The notes beneath the pieces were generated by a model. That model worked only from the letters and a program-made list of their open reading frames with translations, made no database searches and was not told the DNA's origin. The position numbers and the translations under genes are program-made. From positions 248,001 to 312,000 of the forward strand of contig NZ_JACWZY010000004.1 in NCBI RefSeq assembly GCF_014699005.1: DNA of 64,000 nt. The letters are read 5' to 3'. Origin of the DNA: Spirosoma profusum (lineage in GTDB: Bacteria > Bacteroidota > Bacteroidia > Cytophagales > Spirosomataceae). Below are positions 8,390 to 16,294 of this stretch, in pieces. Each line of letters opens with the position of its first letter. Position 1 is the first letter of the stretch.

Positions 8390-9298
8390 ATGGAAAATCA
8401 GAACATCAATCCGCTTCTATGCGATCTGGAAACGGGTCAGTGCCAAATCCCAGATTTCTCAACGTTCGACGAAAACAATAAACCGAACAAATTAGTAAAA
8501 GTCATTTACTATACCGATCCAATCTGTTCGACCTGTTGGGGCATCGAGCCACAATTGAGAAAACTAAAACTCGAATATGGCAACGACCTGGAAATAGAAT
8601 ATCGGATGGGTGGTTTACTGCCAGACTGGAGTTACAACAGCGGAGGAATCAGTAAGCCTTCCGACGTAGCACACCATTGGGACGAGGTCAGTCAATACTA
8701 CGATATGCCTATCGACGGTGATATCTGGCTGGAAGATCCGCTGCCTTCTTCGTATCCGCCTTCGATTGCCTTCAAGGCCGCTCAGTTACAGGATCATGCG
8801 AAAGCGGTCAAATTCCTGCGCAGAATACGGGAGATGGTTTTTCTGCAAAAGAAAAACATTACGAAGTGGGCGCATCTGGCAGAAGCGGCTCAGGCTGTCG
8901 GGCTAGATAGTACGCAATTGAGAGTCGACTACGATGGCAAAGCCAGAACGTTATTTAAGGAAGATTTAGAACTCGGCCGACAACTAGGAGTGCGCGGGTT
9001 CCCAACGCTGTTCTTTAAGGATAATTTGGGAAGACAGGAAATTGTCTATGGATTTAAGCCTTACGATTTATACGAGAAAGCGGTTCAGAATCTGCACCCA
9101 TTAGCAACGAAGGAAGTAATTGATACAAAGTGGCAAAGCCTATTCTCAACGTATCCTTCACTCACTGCTCGTGAATTTGCAGAACTGTCGGGCATCTCCC
9201 GGCAAGACAGTGAGGCTTATTTACAGAAATTGACCATCCAGGGACATCTGAATCAGCTCGACACGAAGAACGGTAGTTTGTGGAGCAATAAGAATTGA
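8390..9298 (+). CDS. DsbA-family thiol oxidoreductase (SpxH/FrnE-like)
   Basis: A 302-residue cytosolic protein with a thioredoxin fold of the DsbA/FrnE branch. The redox motif is CSTC in YYTDPICSTCWGIEPQLRKL, and the cis-proline loop is RGFPTLFF. An insertion of helices lies between them (about residues 75-180), as in DsbA. The last 70 residues resemble a small winged helix (LTAREFAELSGISRQDSEAYLQKL), which is unusual and could contact DNA or a partner. An open frame continues upstream to 8219 but reads through the regulatory repeats, so the ATG at 8390 is preferred. The divergent HxlR gene suggests thiol-stress control. A ClpXP-adaptor role like SpxH is possible but unproven. Confidence 0.85.
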   Translation: MENQNINPLLCDLETGQCQIPDFSTFDENNKPNKLVKVIYYTDPICSTCWGIEPQLRKLKLEYGNDLEIEYRMGGLLPDWSYNSGGISKPSDVAHHWDEVSQYYDMPIDGDIWLEDPLPSSYPPSIAFKAAQLQDHAKAVKFLRRIREMVFLQKKNITKWAHLAEAAQAVGLDSTQLRVDYDGKARTLFKEDLELGRQLGVRGFPTLFFKDNLGRQEIVYGFKPYDLYEKAVQNLHPLATKEVIDTKWQSLFSTYPSLTAREFAELSGISRQDSEAYLQKLTIQGHLNQLDTKNGSLWSNKN

Positions 9299-9306
9299 AG
9301 TAAGAT

Positions 9307-9348
9307 GTATGAGGTATGATGTATAGAGAGAGACATCATACTTCATAC
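9307..9348 (+). terminator. Iterated-word hairpin between the DsbA-like gene and the outer-membrane receptor
   Basis: GTATGAGGTATGATGT (9307-9322) pairs with ACATCATACTTCATAC (9333-9348) over 16 bp with one G-T pair and a 10-base purine-rich loop. The arms are built from repeats of GTATGA/ATGT. It lies just after the oxidoreductase stop and probably terminates that transcript. Confidence 0.6.
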
Positions 9349-9473
9349 CGCATTTATCGTTTTCCCCGTTGATACGCGTTTTAGGCCGCTTGTGGAGAAG
9401 TGCCGCGTTACGTTGGGTACGGTTCGTCTTTTGAACGAAATTCGTGTTTTCATCAACCTAAACGTTACTCCAC

Positions 9474-11912
9474 ATGGCGTTTTTTCTACGCGCTGGCCTA
9501 CTATTTTGTGTCCTTCTCCTCCGTTTTACGACCACATTTGCCATAAAAGACCCGATTGTTTCGGGCTCTGTGCGTGACGAACATGGTGCCAAAGTCGAAT
9601 TTGCAACCGTAGCACTGCACCGGGCGGCTGATTCAGTTGTCGTGAAAACCGAGTTCAGCGACGAAAGTGGTACGTTCCGATTCGATAAACTTCCGGCAGG
9701 GGAATATTTTGTGTCGGCTTCGCAGGTTGGTTTTGAACGTAGTCAGACAGCCCGTTTTGCGATTTCTTCCATCGACCAGACACTGGCCCCCATCCAACTA
9801 AGGCCCAGTCAAAAGATGCAGTTGAAGGAAGTGACCGTACAGGCTAGAAAGCCCCTTTTCGAGCGCGAAATCGACCGGATTGTAGTCAATGTAGAGGGCA
9901 GTCCGCTCAGTGCCGGTGCTACGTCGCTGGAAGTACTGAGTCGCGCACCGGGCGTTACGGTCGATCAGAACGATAACCTGGCACTACGTGGCAAACAGGG
10001 TGTATTGGTACTCATTGATGGTAAACGCGTTCCGATGACAGGCACCGAACTCGGCGATATGCTGCGGGCGTTACCAGCCAATTCGGTCGAGAAAATTGAA
10101 CTCATCACCAATCCGCCCGCCCAATACGATGCGGCCGGTGGCGCAGGCATCATTTCGATTAAACTCAAAAAAGATGGTCGGCAAGGTACCAACGGCAGTG
10201 CTAACGTGAGTTATGGCTATGGCCGCTACGGTAAATTCTCGACGGGTCTTTCTTTGAATCATCGCCATAAAAAACTCAATCTGTTCGGGAGCTATAACCA
10301 CAGTGACCGCAACGTATACACGCAACTGGATCTGCATCGGAATTTCTACCAGAATAATCAGTTTGCCGGCAGCAGCGATCAGGCGAATTCGGGCAAAACC
10401 AATTACGTTACGCATACGTACCGCGCAGGGCTGGATTATAGCCTCTCGAGACGAACCTTACTCGGATTCGTGGTCAATGGTCTAGCGATGGATGCCGAAG
10501 CGAAGCTTACCAACGCTACCCGGACATTCGATGAGCAGAACGCGTTACAGTCTGACTATCAATCAGCTAACCGCCGAACGCTCTCAATACCCAACCGGGC
10601 ACTTAACGTCAATTTCAAACACAGTTTCGACTCGACCGGACGTAGTGAATTGACCGTCGATGGCGACATCGCCCACTACGAAACCCACCGGCTCCAGACG
10701 CTGGCCACTACGTTCGTGCTTCCGGTTCGAACACCTACTACGTTAGATGGCAACCTGAACGGTGCGCTGGACATTCGTTCGGGAAAAGCTGATTTCACGC
10801 ACACGTTTTCCAACAAATTGCGGCTCGACGCGGGCGTGAAAATGAGTTGGGTTCATTCAGACAATAACGTACTGTTCAAGAACATTAGCGAAGGCATAAG
10901 CGTCATTGATACGGGAAAAAGCAACCAGTTTCGGTACGACGAAAACATTAATGCGCTCTACGTTAATCTGAACAAAACGTTCAAAAAATTAACCATTCAG
11001 GCAGGTCTGCGGGGTGAACAAACCAACGTAACGGGTTATCAGATAAGTGGGAACACAGGTTTCGAGCGGAATTATTTCCAGTTATTTCCGAGCATTTTTT
11101 TCAAACAATCGGTATCAAAACTACACGATCTGAGCCTGTCGCTAAGCCGACGTATTGACCGACCGACATACAACCAGTTGAACCCATTCCGTGCTTATAT
11201 CGACGCCACTACGTACTTCACTGGCAACCCATCGCTTTTCCCGCAGTCGAGCTATAACATCGAACTGACGCATACATTCAGGCAGAAATTCGTTACGTCG
11301 TTTATTTACACCCGCACTGACCAGCCCATTGTCGACGTAATACAACCCGCTCCCGAAGGAAACCGCCAGGCCGTATCGACCTTTCAGAACTTAACTCGTT
11401 CAGATTATTTCGGGATAACACTGGCCGTTCCCGTACAACCGACTTCGTGGTGGACAATTGATAACAACGTAGTGGCCTACTACAACCGGTTTATTGGTAA
11501 TCTGGCTGGTACGTCGATCAACCGGGGCATCCCTACTTACACACTCAACAGCACCAGTACGTTTACGCTGGGTCGTGGCTGGACGGCCGATTTGTCGGGG
11601 CGGTATCAATCGCGAGAGTTGTATGGGTTTCTTGATATTCGACCATTGGGGCAATTGAATGTAGCCGTTCAAAAATCCATGTGGGGTAAGAAAGGCACGC
11701 TACGTATGAACGTGACCGATATTTTCTACACGAATCCGGTACACGCTACGGCAGCTTATGCGAATTACGTCGAGCGGTTCAATCAACGGCAGGATACTCG
11801 CATTGCCACGGCTTCGTTCACGTATCGGTTCGGCAGTGATACCATAGCCCCGTCGCGCCGTCGGACGGGTGGTGCAGAAGACGAAAAACGCCGGGCTGGA
11901 GGTGCGTCGTAA
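9474..11912 (+). CDS. TonB-dependent receptor-like outer-membrane beta-barrel protein
   Basis: An 812-residue outer-membrane protein. It has a signal peptide (residues 1-23), a carboxypeptidase-regulatory-like beta-sandwich (about 25-105; VSGSVRDEHGAKVEFATVAL), then a plug domain (about 115-230; LEVLSRAPGVTVDQNDNLALRGKQGVLVLIDG split by the loop) and a large beta-barrel (about 240-790) of the OMP_b-brl_3 kind common in Bacteroidota. The tail after about residue 790 is a charged Arg/Gly/Glu-rich stretch rather than a barrel-ending aromatic, which is a little odd. No SusD partner follows, so it is not a Sus pair. The ligand is unknown. Confidence 0.88.
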   Translation: MAFFLRAGLLFCVLLLRFTTTFAIKDPIVSGSVRDEHGAKVEFATVALHRAADSVVVKTEFSDESGTFRFDKLPAGEYFVSASQVGFERSQTARFAISSIDQTLAPIQLRPSQKMQLKEVTVQARKPLFEREIDRIVVNVEGSPLSAGATSLEVLSRAPGVTVDQNDNLALRGKQGVLVLIDGKRVPMTGTELGDMLRALPANSVEKIELITNPPAQYDAAGGAGIISIKLKKDGRQGTNGSANVSYGYGRYGKFSTGLSLNHRHKKLNLFGSYNHSDRNVYTQLDLHRNFYQNNQFAGSSDQANSGKTNYVTHTYRAGLDYSLSRRTLLGFVVNGLAMDAEAKLTNATRTFDEQNALQSDYQSANRRTLSIPNRALNVNFKHSFDSTGRSELTVDGDIAHYETHRLQTLATTFVLPVRTPTTLDGNLNGALDIRSGKADFTHTFSNKLRLDAGVKMSWVHSDNNVLFKNISEGISVIDTGKSNQFRYDENINALYVNLNKTFKKLTIQAGLRGEQTNVTGYQISGNTGFERNYFQLFPSIFFKQSVSKLHDLSLSLSRRIDRPTYNQLNPFRAYIDATTYFTGNPSLFPQSSYNIELTHTFRQKFVTSFIYTRTDQPIVDVIQPAPEGNRQAVSTFQNLTRSDYFGITLAVPVQPTSWWTIDNNVVAYYNRFIGNLAGTSINRGIPTYTLNSTSTFTLGRGWTADLSGRYQSRELYGFLDIRPLGQLNVAVQKSMWGKKGTLRMNVTDIFYTNPVHATAAYANYVERFNQRQDTRIATASFTYRFGSDTIAPSRRRTGGAEDEKRRAGGAS

Positions 11913-11918
11913 ACTTAT

Positions 11919-11983
11919 AGTCTATTCGTCGTTCGTGGTCAGTTTATACTTCTTGCTAACCAATCGACTAACGACTATTGACT
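11919..11983. terminator. Imperfect inverted repeat between convergent genes
   Basis: AGTCTATTCGTCGTT (11919-11933) and AACGACTATTGACT (11970-11983) are near-complementary, with a one-base bulge and mismatches. The pair lies between the convergent outer-membrane receptor and NmrA-like stops, overlapping the latter by a few bases. It probably serves as a bidirectional terminator. Confidence 0.35.
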
Positions 11984-12841
11984 CAGTTTCGCAAACCGCT
12001 CAATATTGATTTCAGGTTTTCCTAAGTCAGTCCAGGTTTGAGCGGCCTCGAAGGTTTCTGGATATTTATTAATGGCCTCGGTAATGTGCCAGCCATAATT
12101 CGCCATGGCGGTGAACCATCCCGCAAATTTCATCAGCAAGGCAGGAGCCGTCAGCACACGTAGTTTTCCGTTCGGATAAGCTGCTACAAAACGTTCAGCA
12201 GCCTCGTGTTGGGTTACTGGTTCTGGCCCCTGAATTACATATTCCTGAGGCTCGCCTTCCTTCGCTATGGACAGCGCTTTAGCAACCTGCTGCCCATAAT
12301 CCTGTGCTGCTACATACCACTGTTTTATGGCTGATCGACCAATCAGCAATATCGATTTGCCGGCACGTTGGGGGCCGCTGATCGTTTCCATAAAACAGGA
12401 TGGATAGAAAATACTGTACGGAATACCCGATTCTTTCAAAAGACGAACGGCGCTCTGTTTGACGTCAAATGCCCACCAGTGGAATCCCTTCGTTCCCTGA
12501 TAACGCATAACGATGGATGAAAGGTAAGCAATCCGGCGAATCCTCGCCTGATGAGCAGCCTGAATCAGGTTTGTAAGCCCTTCACGCTCAGTATGAAAAT
12601 CGCTCTGTTTCTCCGTTTGTTTGACAGATAGGTTCAGGTAGACGGCATCCATTCCCTGCAAAGCATCGGTCAGGCTGGTTGCGTTTTCAATATCGCCTGG
12701 TACGACTTCAGTTTGCGGAAAGAGGGCTTTCGCCTTCGCTACGTCTCTGGCTATGATACGAATAGTATGCCCTGCCCGGATGAGTTCAAGCGTAACAGGA
12801 TGGCCGAGCATACCCGTTGCGCCAATAATGGCGACACGCAT
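11975..12841 (-). CDS. NmrA-like / atypical SDR NAD(P)-binding protein
   Basis: A 288-residue Rossmann-fold protein. The dinucleotide-binding motif GATGMLG is at residues 8-14, and an NmrA-type TVIR-like second strand follows (HTIRIIARD). There is no clear YxxxK catalytic pair at the SDR position, which favours the NmrA/HSCARG type of redox sensor or isoflavone-reductase-like enzyme. The start codon is 22 bp after the stop of a TetR regulator on the same strand, so the two form an operon and the TetR probably controls it. The substrate is unknown. Confidence 0.85.
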   Translation of the reverse strand: MRVAIIGATGMLGHPVTLELIRAGHTIRIIARDVAKAKALFPQTEVVPGDIENATSLTDALQGMDAVYLNLSVKQTEKQSDFHTEREGLTNLIQAAHQARIRRIAYLSSIVMRYQGTKGFHWWAFDVKQSAVRLLKESGIPYSIFYPSCFMETISGPQRAGKSILLIGRSAIKQWYVAAQDYGQQVAKALSIAKEGEPQEYVIQGPEPVTQHEAAERFVAAYPNGKLRVLTAPALLMKFAGWFTAMANYGWHITEAINKYPETFEAAQTWTDLGKPEINIERFAKLSQ

Positions 12842-12863
12842 AAAGACCCAGAATTTTTGCGCC

Positions 12864-13457
12864 CTAGCTTAATTGACGTACAAATCGACGCATCGTTTCG
12901 CAATAGATCTGCTCTGACTGCTCAACAGGCTGCTCATCTTTAAGCAGCATGGCCAGCGTAATCATCCCGTGAGACAACGCCCACCATTGGAAATAAAGCC
13001 GCTTTATACTCTCCTTCGACTTAGGAATGAACGAGAAAAGTGTTTGGCAGACAATATCGCTAACCGCCTGCATCATCTCAGATCGACAAACCGGCATTGT
13101 GCAATAGGCACCGGCCAGATTATACATTACCTGATAAATTTCGGGTTGTTGGCGAGCGAACTCCCACTGTACCACGGAGATTTCGTAAAGGCGTTTTTCG
13201 GGGTCGCGGTAGAGCTTGAGGATGCGGTCGTATTCCTGGTAGAGGTGGCGGAAACCTTCGTTGCGGATCTCGTCCAACAGCACATCTTTGCTGTCGAAAT
13301 ATTCATAAACTATGGGCGCACTGTACTCGATGGCATCGGCGATTTTACGAATCGAGACGGCCTGCCAGCCTTCTCGTCGGGCAATCGACTTCGCCGTTTT
13401 TACGATGCCTGAGCGGGTCTGCTCGCGGCTTCGCGGCTTACGTTCGATTATTTCCAT
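12864..13457 (-). CDS. TetR/AcrR family transcriptional regulator
   Basis: A 197-residue repressor. The N-terminal helix-turn-helix spans about residues 12-60, with SIRKIADAIEYSAPIVYEYFDSK as the recognition region. The remaining residues are an all-helical ligand and dimerisation domain with a Trp-rich segment (FQWWALSHGM) like the WHG-type TetR C-terminal domain. It is the first gene of an operon with the NmrA-like protein. A short dyad 24 bp upstream of its start may be its own operator. Confidence 0.92.
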   Translation of the reverse strand: MEIIERKPRSREQTRSGIVKTAKSIARREGWQAVSIRKIADAIEYSAPIVYEYFDSKDVLLDEIRNEGFRHLYQEYDRILKLYRDPEKRLYEISVVQWEFARQQPEIYQVMYNLAGAYCTMPVCRSEMMQAVSDIVCQTLFSFIPKSKESIKRLYFQWWALSHGMITLAMLLKDEQPVEQSEQIYCETMRRFVRQLS

Positions 13458-13481
13458 AAGTAATAGGTACTCAGTCTTCAG

Positions 13482-13494
13482 TTAACGGTGTTAA
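13482..13494. promoter_or_regulatory. Candidate TetR operator
   Basis: TTAAC-GGT-GTTAA is a perfect 5-bp dyad with a 3-bp spacer, 24 bp upstream of the tetR-type start codon on the minus strand. The position suits autorepression. The short length makes chance occurrence possible. Confidence 0.3.
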
Positions 13495-13640
13495 ATTGAG
13501 TGTAAACTACATATTATGTCAATATTGTCCAAAGTATCTGGAAGAATTTCAAAAAAAAACTACTTAACTACCAAATACGGGCCAAAAATTTCCATACGTA
13601 TCTATTTTGTAGACAACCAGCCTAACCGATGGTCACTCCA

Positions 13641-14399
13641 TCAGTAACTTTCTTTTTCGGCAAGTATCCAAACTGCTTCATCACCCAACTGATACGTATC
13701 ACCATCAACCGTTCCGTAACAACCGATCACTGTTAGGCCAGCCTCTGAAAACAGGTGAACCAACTCAGCCAGCGTGTACACGTAGTACTGAGCACTACGT
13801 TGCTGGATCTCGCCCTCACGCACATAGGTAAGCTGGGCATCTATCCGGCTGGCAAGCGGATCGTACTGATGCTCAGCTAGAAATAATATATCATCACCTA
13901 CAGGCTGCCAGTTACGTGCCTGATAATCGGGTAGAATGGACTCGGCAATCATTTCGGAATGGGCCAGAAAACGGCCTCCCGGCTTCAATAAATCGGCAAT
14001 TCGACTCAGGAAAGATAGCATTTGGGGCCGGGGAAAGAAGCTAAAACTATTGCCTAAACAATACGCAGCATCGGACGAACCCGTTTTGCCAAGGTCAGTA
14101 AGCGGCACTGTCAGAAAATCACCAGCAATGGAATTAACCGCCAGTTTATCTGCCTTGGCCACCGACTCCAGTTCGGTGATGTATTCCGGCGAGATATCGA
14201 TAGCTGTTAGTCGGGCCCCCATTCGGGCGAGCGGTATCGCATGACGGCCATACCCGCAGAACACATCCAGCAATCGGTCGCCGGGACCAAATTCCAGCGT
14301 TTCGACCAACAGTTCGAGGTCAAGCTGCGTCTGTTCGTCTGTTTGGGCGGCCTTCCAGGCTTCCTGCGGCAAACCGTAAAAAAAATCGTGATACCACAT
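13641..14399 (-). CDS. Class I SAM-dependent methyltransferase
   Basis: A 252-residue protein. The SAM-binding glycine loop is LLDVFCGYGRHAIPLA (motif I, about residues 38-54), followed by the acidic end of strand 2 in LTAIDIS and motif II/III in SSDAAYCLGNSFSFF and LLKPGGRFLAHSE. The C-terminal half carries a beta-rich addition ending in DEAVWILAEKE. Homologues are annotated as generic methyltransferases and nothing indicates the acceptor. It lies downstream of the EamA exporter on the same strand with 112 bp of repeat-rich spacer, so co-transcription is uncertain. Confidence 0.9.
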   Translation of the reverse strand: MWYHDFFYGLPQEAWKAAQTDEQTQLDLELLVETLEFGPGDRLLDVFCGYGRHAIPLARMGARLTAIDISPEYITELESVAKADKLAVNSIAGDFLTVPLTDLGKTGSSDAAYCLGNSFSFFPRPQMLSFLSRIADLLKPGGRFLAHSEMIAESILPDYQARNWQPVGDDILFLAEHQYDPLASRIDAQLTYVREGEIQQRSAQYYVYTLAELVHLFSEAGLTVIGCYGTVDGDTYQLGDEAVWILAEKESY

Positions 14400-14409
14400 A
14401 AGTGAGTAA

Positions 14410-14505
14410 TTTACAGTTTACAGTCGTCAGTTTACAGTTGTCTGTATTAAGCAATTTATCATTGACGATAAACAACTGATAACAGTAAACAGCAAACTGT
14501 AAACT
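14410..14505 (-). repeat. Intergenic direct and inverted copies of AGTTTACAGT
   Basis: AGTTTACAGT occurs at 14415-14424 and 14429-14438, and its exact complement ACTGTAAACT at 14496-14505, with variants (CAACTG, ACAGTAAAC) between. The block fills the gap between the EamA stop and the methyltransferase start and can fold into a long hairpin, so it may end the EamA transcript. Confidence 0.55.
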
Positions 14506-14511
14506 CTATTT

Positions 14512-15435
14512 TTATCGCCACGAAATGAGTCCGATGGCAAGGATAGCGAGTACCAGACCAATTTTGTTGATGAGTGATAGTTTCTCCCGAAATAACAGGA
14601 TCCCTAACAAGGCAGCCAGTAAAATGACGCCGATGTTATAAAGTGGATACACAAGAGCGCCGTTGCTCCCAAATTCCGATAAAGCCAGCAGGAGTGTATA
14701 AAAACTCAGAAAATTCGGCACACCCAACGTAACAGCCGCCAGCAGATTTTTCGCCTGAATGGTTTCTTTCCCCTGAATACTACGTACCACGAGCATCAAC
14801 AGACCCGCCCCAACAGCGCCTAACACCATCGTCAACATAACCTGAATCGTCTTGTCGGTCGACGGAATGTATCGGAGATTCATGTAGTTAATCAACGTAT
14901 TGGTGATGCCGTACAGCAGAAATACGGCTACCGGAAGTAATACGTTCAGATTCACTTTCCTTTGGCCGGAACGTACCGCCGTCGATTCATTTCCACTATC
15001 CGGTTCCTTTTTATACGTACTTAAGCCCACCGCCACAACGGCCAGCAACAGACCCAGGTAATTCAACGTATCGAACGTAGCAGTTCCCGTTTTAAATACG
15101 AACAGACTGAAACAGACCGGAATGACCAGCGACAGGTTATTGGCCAGCGACGTAGCAGTGATGCCGACCCGCTGTGTCGATGCGCCCGACAGCAGAAACG
15201 TAATGATAAATCCTACGCCCAGCCCCAACGCCAGCCAGGTCCAGTCTAGCGCGAAATCGATGGAAAACGTTTGACCCGCAGGCAACAGGAACCAGCCAAC
15301 CAGAAAACAGACCGGATAATTGAAAACTATGGCCTGAAACGTATTGACTTCGTAACGCGGAAACAGCCGGAAATTGAGGAGTAACAGAACCGATAGAACA
15401 ATGCTAAGCACTAGAAAGAGCATGGCAAATAGCAA
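14512..15435 (-). CDS. EamA/DMT superfamily transporter
   Basis: A 307-residue inner-membrane protein with about ten hydrophobic helices in two EamA-type halves (about 1-135 and 165-305), linked by a short charged stretch (TYKKEPDSGNESTAVRSGQR). DMT transporters export or import metabolites such as amino acids or nucleotide sugars; the substrate is not readable here. The second half has a typical GALVYPLYNIGVILLAALLG segment. The start at 15435 is the first ATG; another four codons later is equally possible. It is divergent from the small outer-membrane protein gene. Confidence 0.88.
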   Translation of the reverse strand: MLFAMLFLVLSIVLSVLLLLNFRLFPRYEVNTFQAIVFNYPVCFLVGWFLLPAGQTFSIDFALDWTWLALGLGVGFIITFLLSGASTQRVGITATSLANNLSLVIPVCFSLFVFKTGTATFDTLNYLGLLLAVVAVGLSTYKKEPDSGNESTAVRSGQRKVNLNVLLPVAVFLLYGITNTLINYMNLRYIPSTDKTIQVMLTMVLGAVGAGLLMLVVRSIQGKETIQAKNLLAAVTLGVPNFLSFYTLLLALSEFGSNGALVYPLYNIGVILLAALLGILLFREKLSLINKIGLVLAILAIGLISWR

Positions 15436-15538
15436 TTTTCGGGCGAAGTTAACAGCACGAACGGCTTGTCCGCGTATTTTTAGCTGGTTCCGTAACGCTT
15501 TCGACGTAGTAATACGTTCGTATCGATCGAATAGACCT

Positions 15539-15546
15539 TACTTTTG
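15539..15546 (+). promoter_or_regulatory. Bacteroidota-type -7 promoter element
   Basis: TACTTTTG matches the Bacteroidota -7 consensus TAnnTTTG exactly and lies 21 bp before the ATG at 15568. A good -33 TTG is not evident at the expected spacing, so only the -7 half is supported. Confidence 0.4.
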
Positions 15547-15567
15547 CGACAAGCTTATTCTCACGTT

Positions 15568-16239
15568 ATGCGGATTTGGATACTGGTCTGGTTACTTCTC
15601 CTGTCGTTTCGGGCAATGTCAGTTTTCGGTCAGCACAAGCTAACCCTGTCGGTAGCTGGTGCGCCCACATTTGTACGTACCGACTTTAGTTACCGATACC
15701 TTTTCCCTGACAGCGATGGCCAGGTTGTTGAACCTATATTTATGAATGGAGAACGTTGGTTGCCGGGTTATCTGACCGGTCTGACTGCTACGTATACCTG
15801 GGCACCGGGCTGGTCGGTTTCGTCGGGAATCTGGTATCAACAACTCACGACGCGTCAGCCACGACTAGCCATTGCAGGTGACGGACGTAGCACTATTCGA
15901 TACCGAACCATTCGCGTACCGGCGTTACTCCATTTCCGGATGAATCAGAAGCGGCTATCCCCTTATTTTTCGTTCGGCACGTTCCTCGATTTCCCGATAC
16001 CCTCGCGGGTTATTGCTGAGCGGGAAGGGCTTCCTACGCAGTATCTCCGGCTCAGTGCCGATACAGGGCCAATCTTTCACATCATACTGGGAGCTGGTGG
16101 CCAGTATCGACTCAATGACCGAATCTCCCTCACTCTACAGCCGCTGGCGTCCTACAAACTTGGGCGGTTTGGTGGTGCTGGTATGCACGACCCGTCGTAT
16201 GAAATCAGTATGCTGGCACAGGTAGGTTATACGTTCTGA
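15568..16239 (+). CDS. Small outer-membrane beta-barrel protein (PorT-like)
   Basis: A 223-residue protein with a signal peptide (MRIWILVWLLLLSFRAMSVFG) and a periodic pattern of amphipathic strands ending in YEISMLAQVGYTF, an aromatic C-terminus typical of barrels inserted by BAM. It resembles the outer-membrane beta-barrel / PorT family widespread in Bacteroidota. The ATG at 15568 is chosen because it gives a clean signal peptide; an upstream TTG at 15544 would disturb it. A -7 promoter element lies just upstream. The cellular role is unknown. Confidence 0.82.
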   Translation: MRIWILVWLLLLSFRAMSVFGQHKLTLSVAGAPTFVRTDFSYRYLFPDSDGQVVEPIFMNGERWLPGYLTGLTATYTWAPGWSVSSGIWYQQLTTRQPRLAIAGDGRSTIRYRTIRVPALLHFRMNQKRLSPYFSFGTFLDFPIPSRVIAEREGLPTQYLRLSADTGPIFHIILGAGGQYRLNDRISLTLQPLASYKLGRFGGAGMHDPSYEISMLAQVGYTF

Positions 16240-16294
16240 GTTCGCTACGTTCGCTAGAGTATACGAACCATTTTCAACTTGATACGTAGTGATT

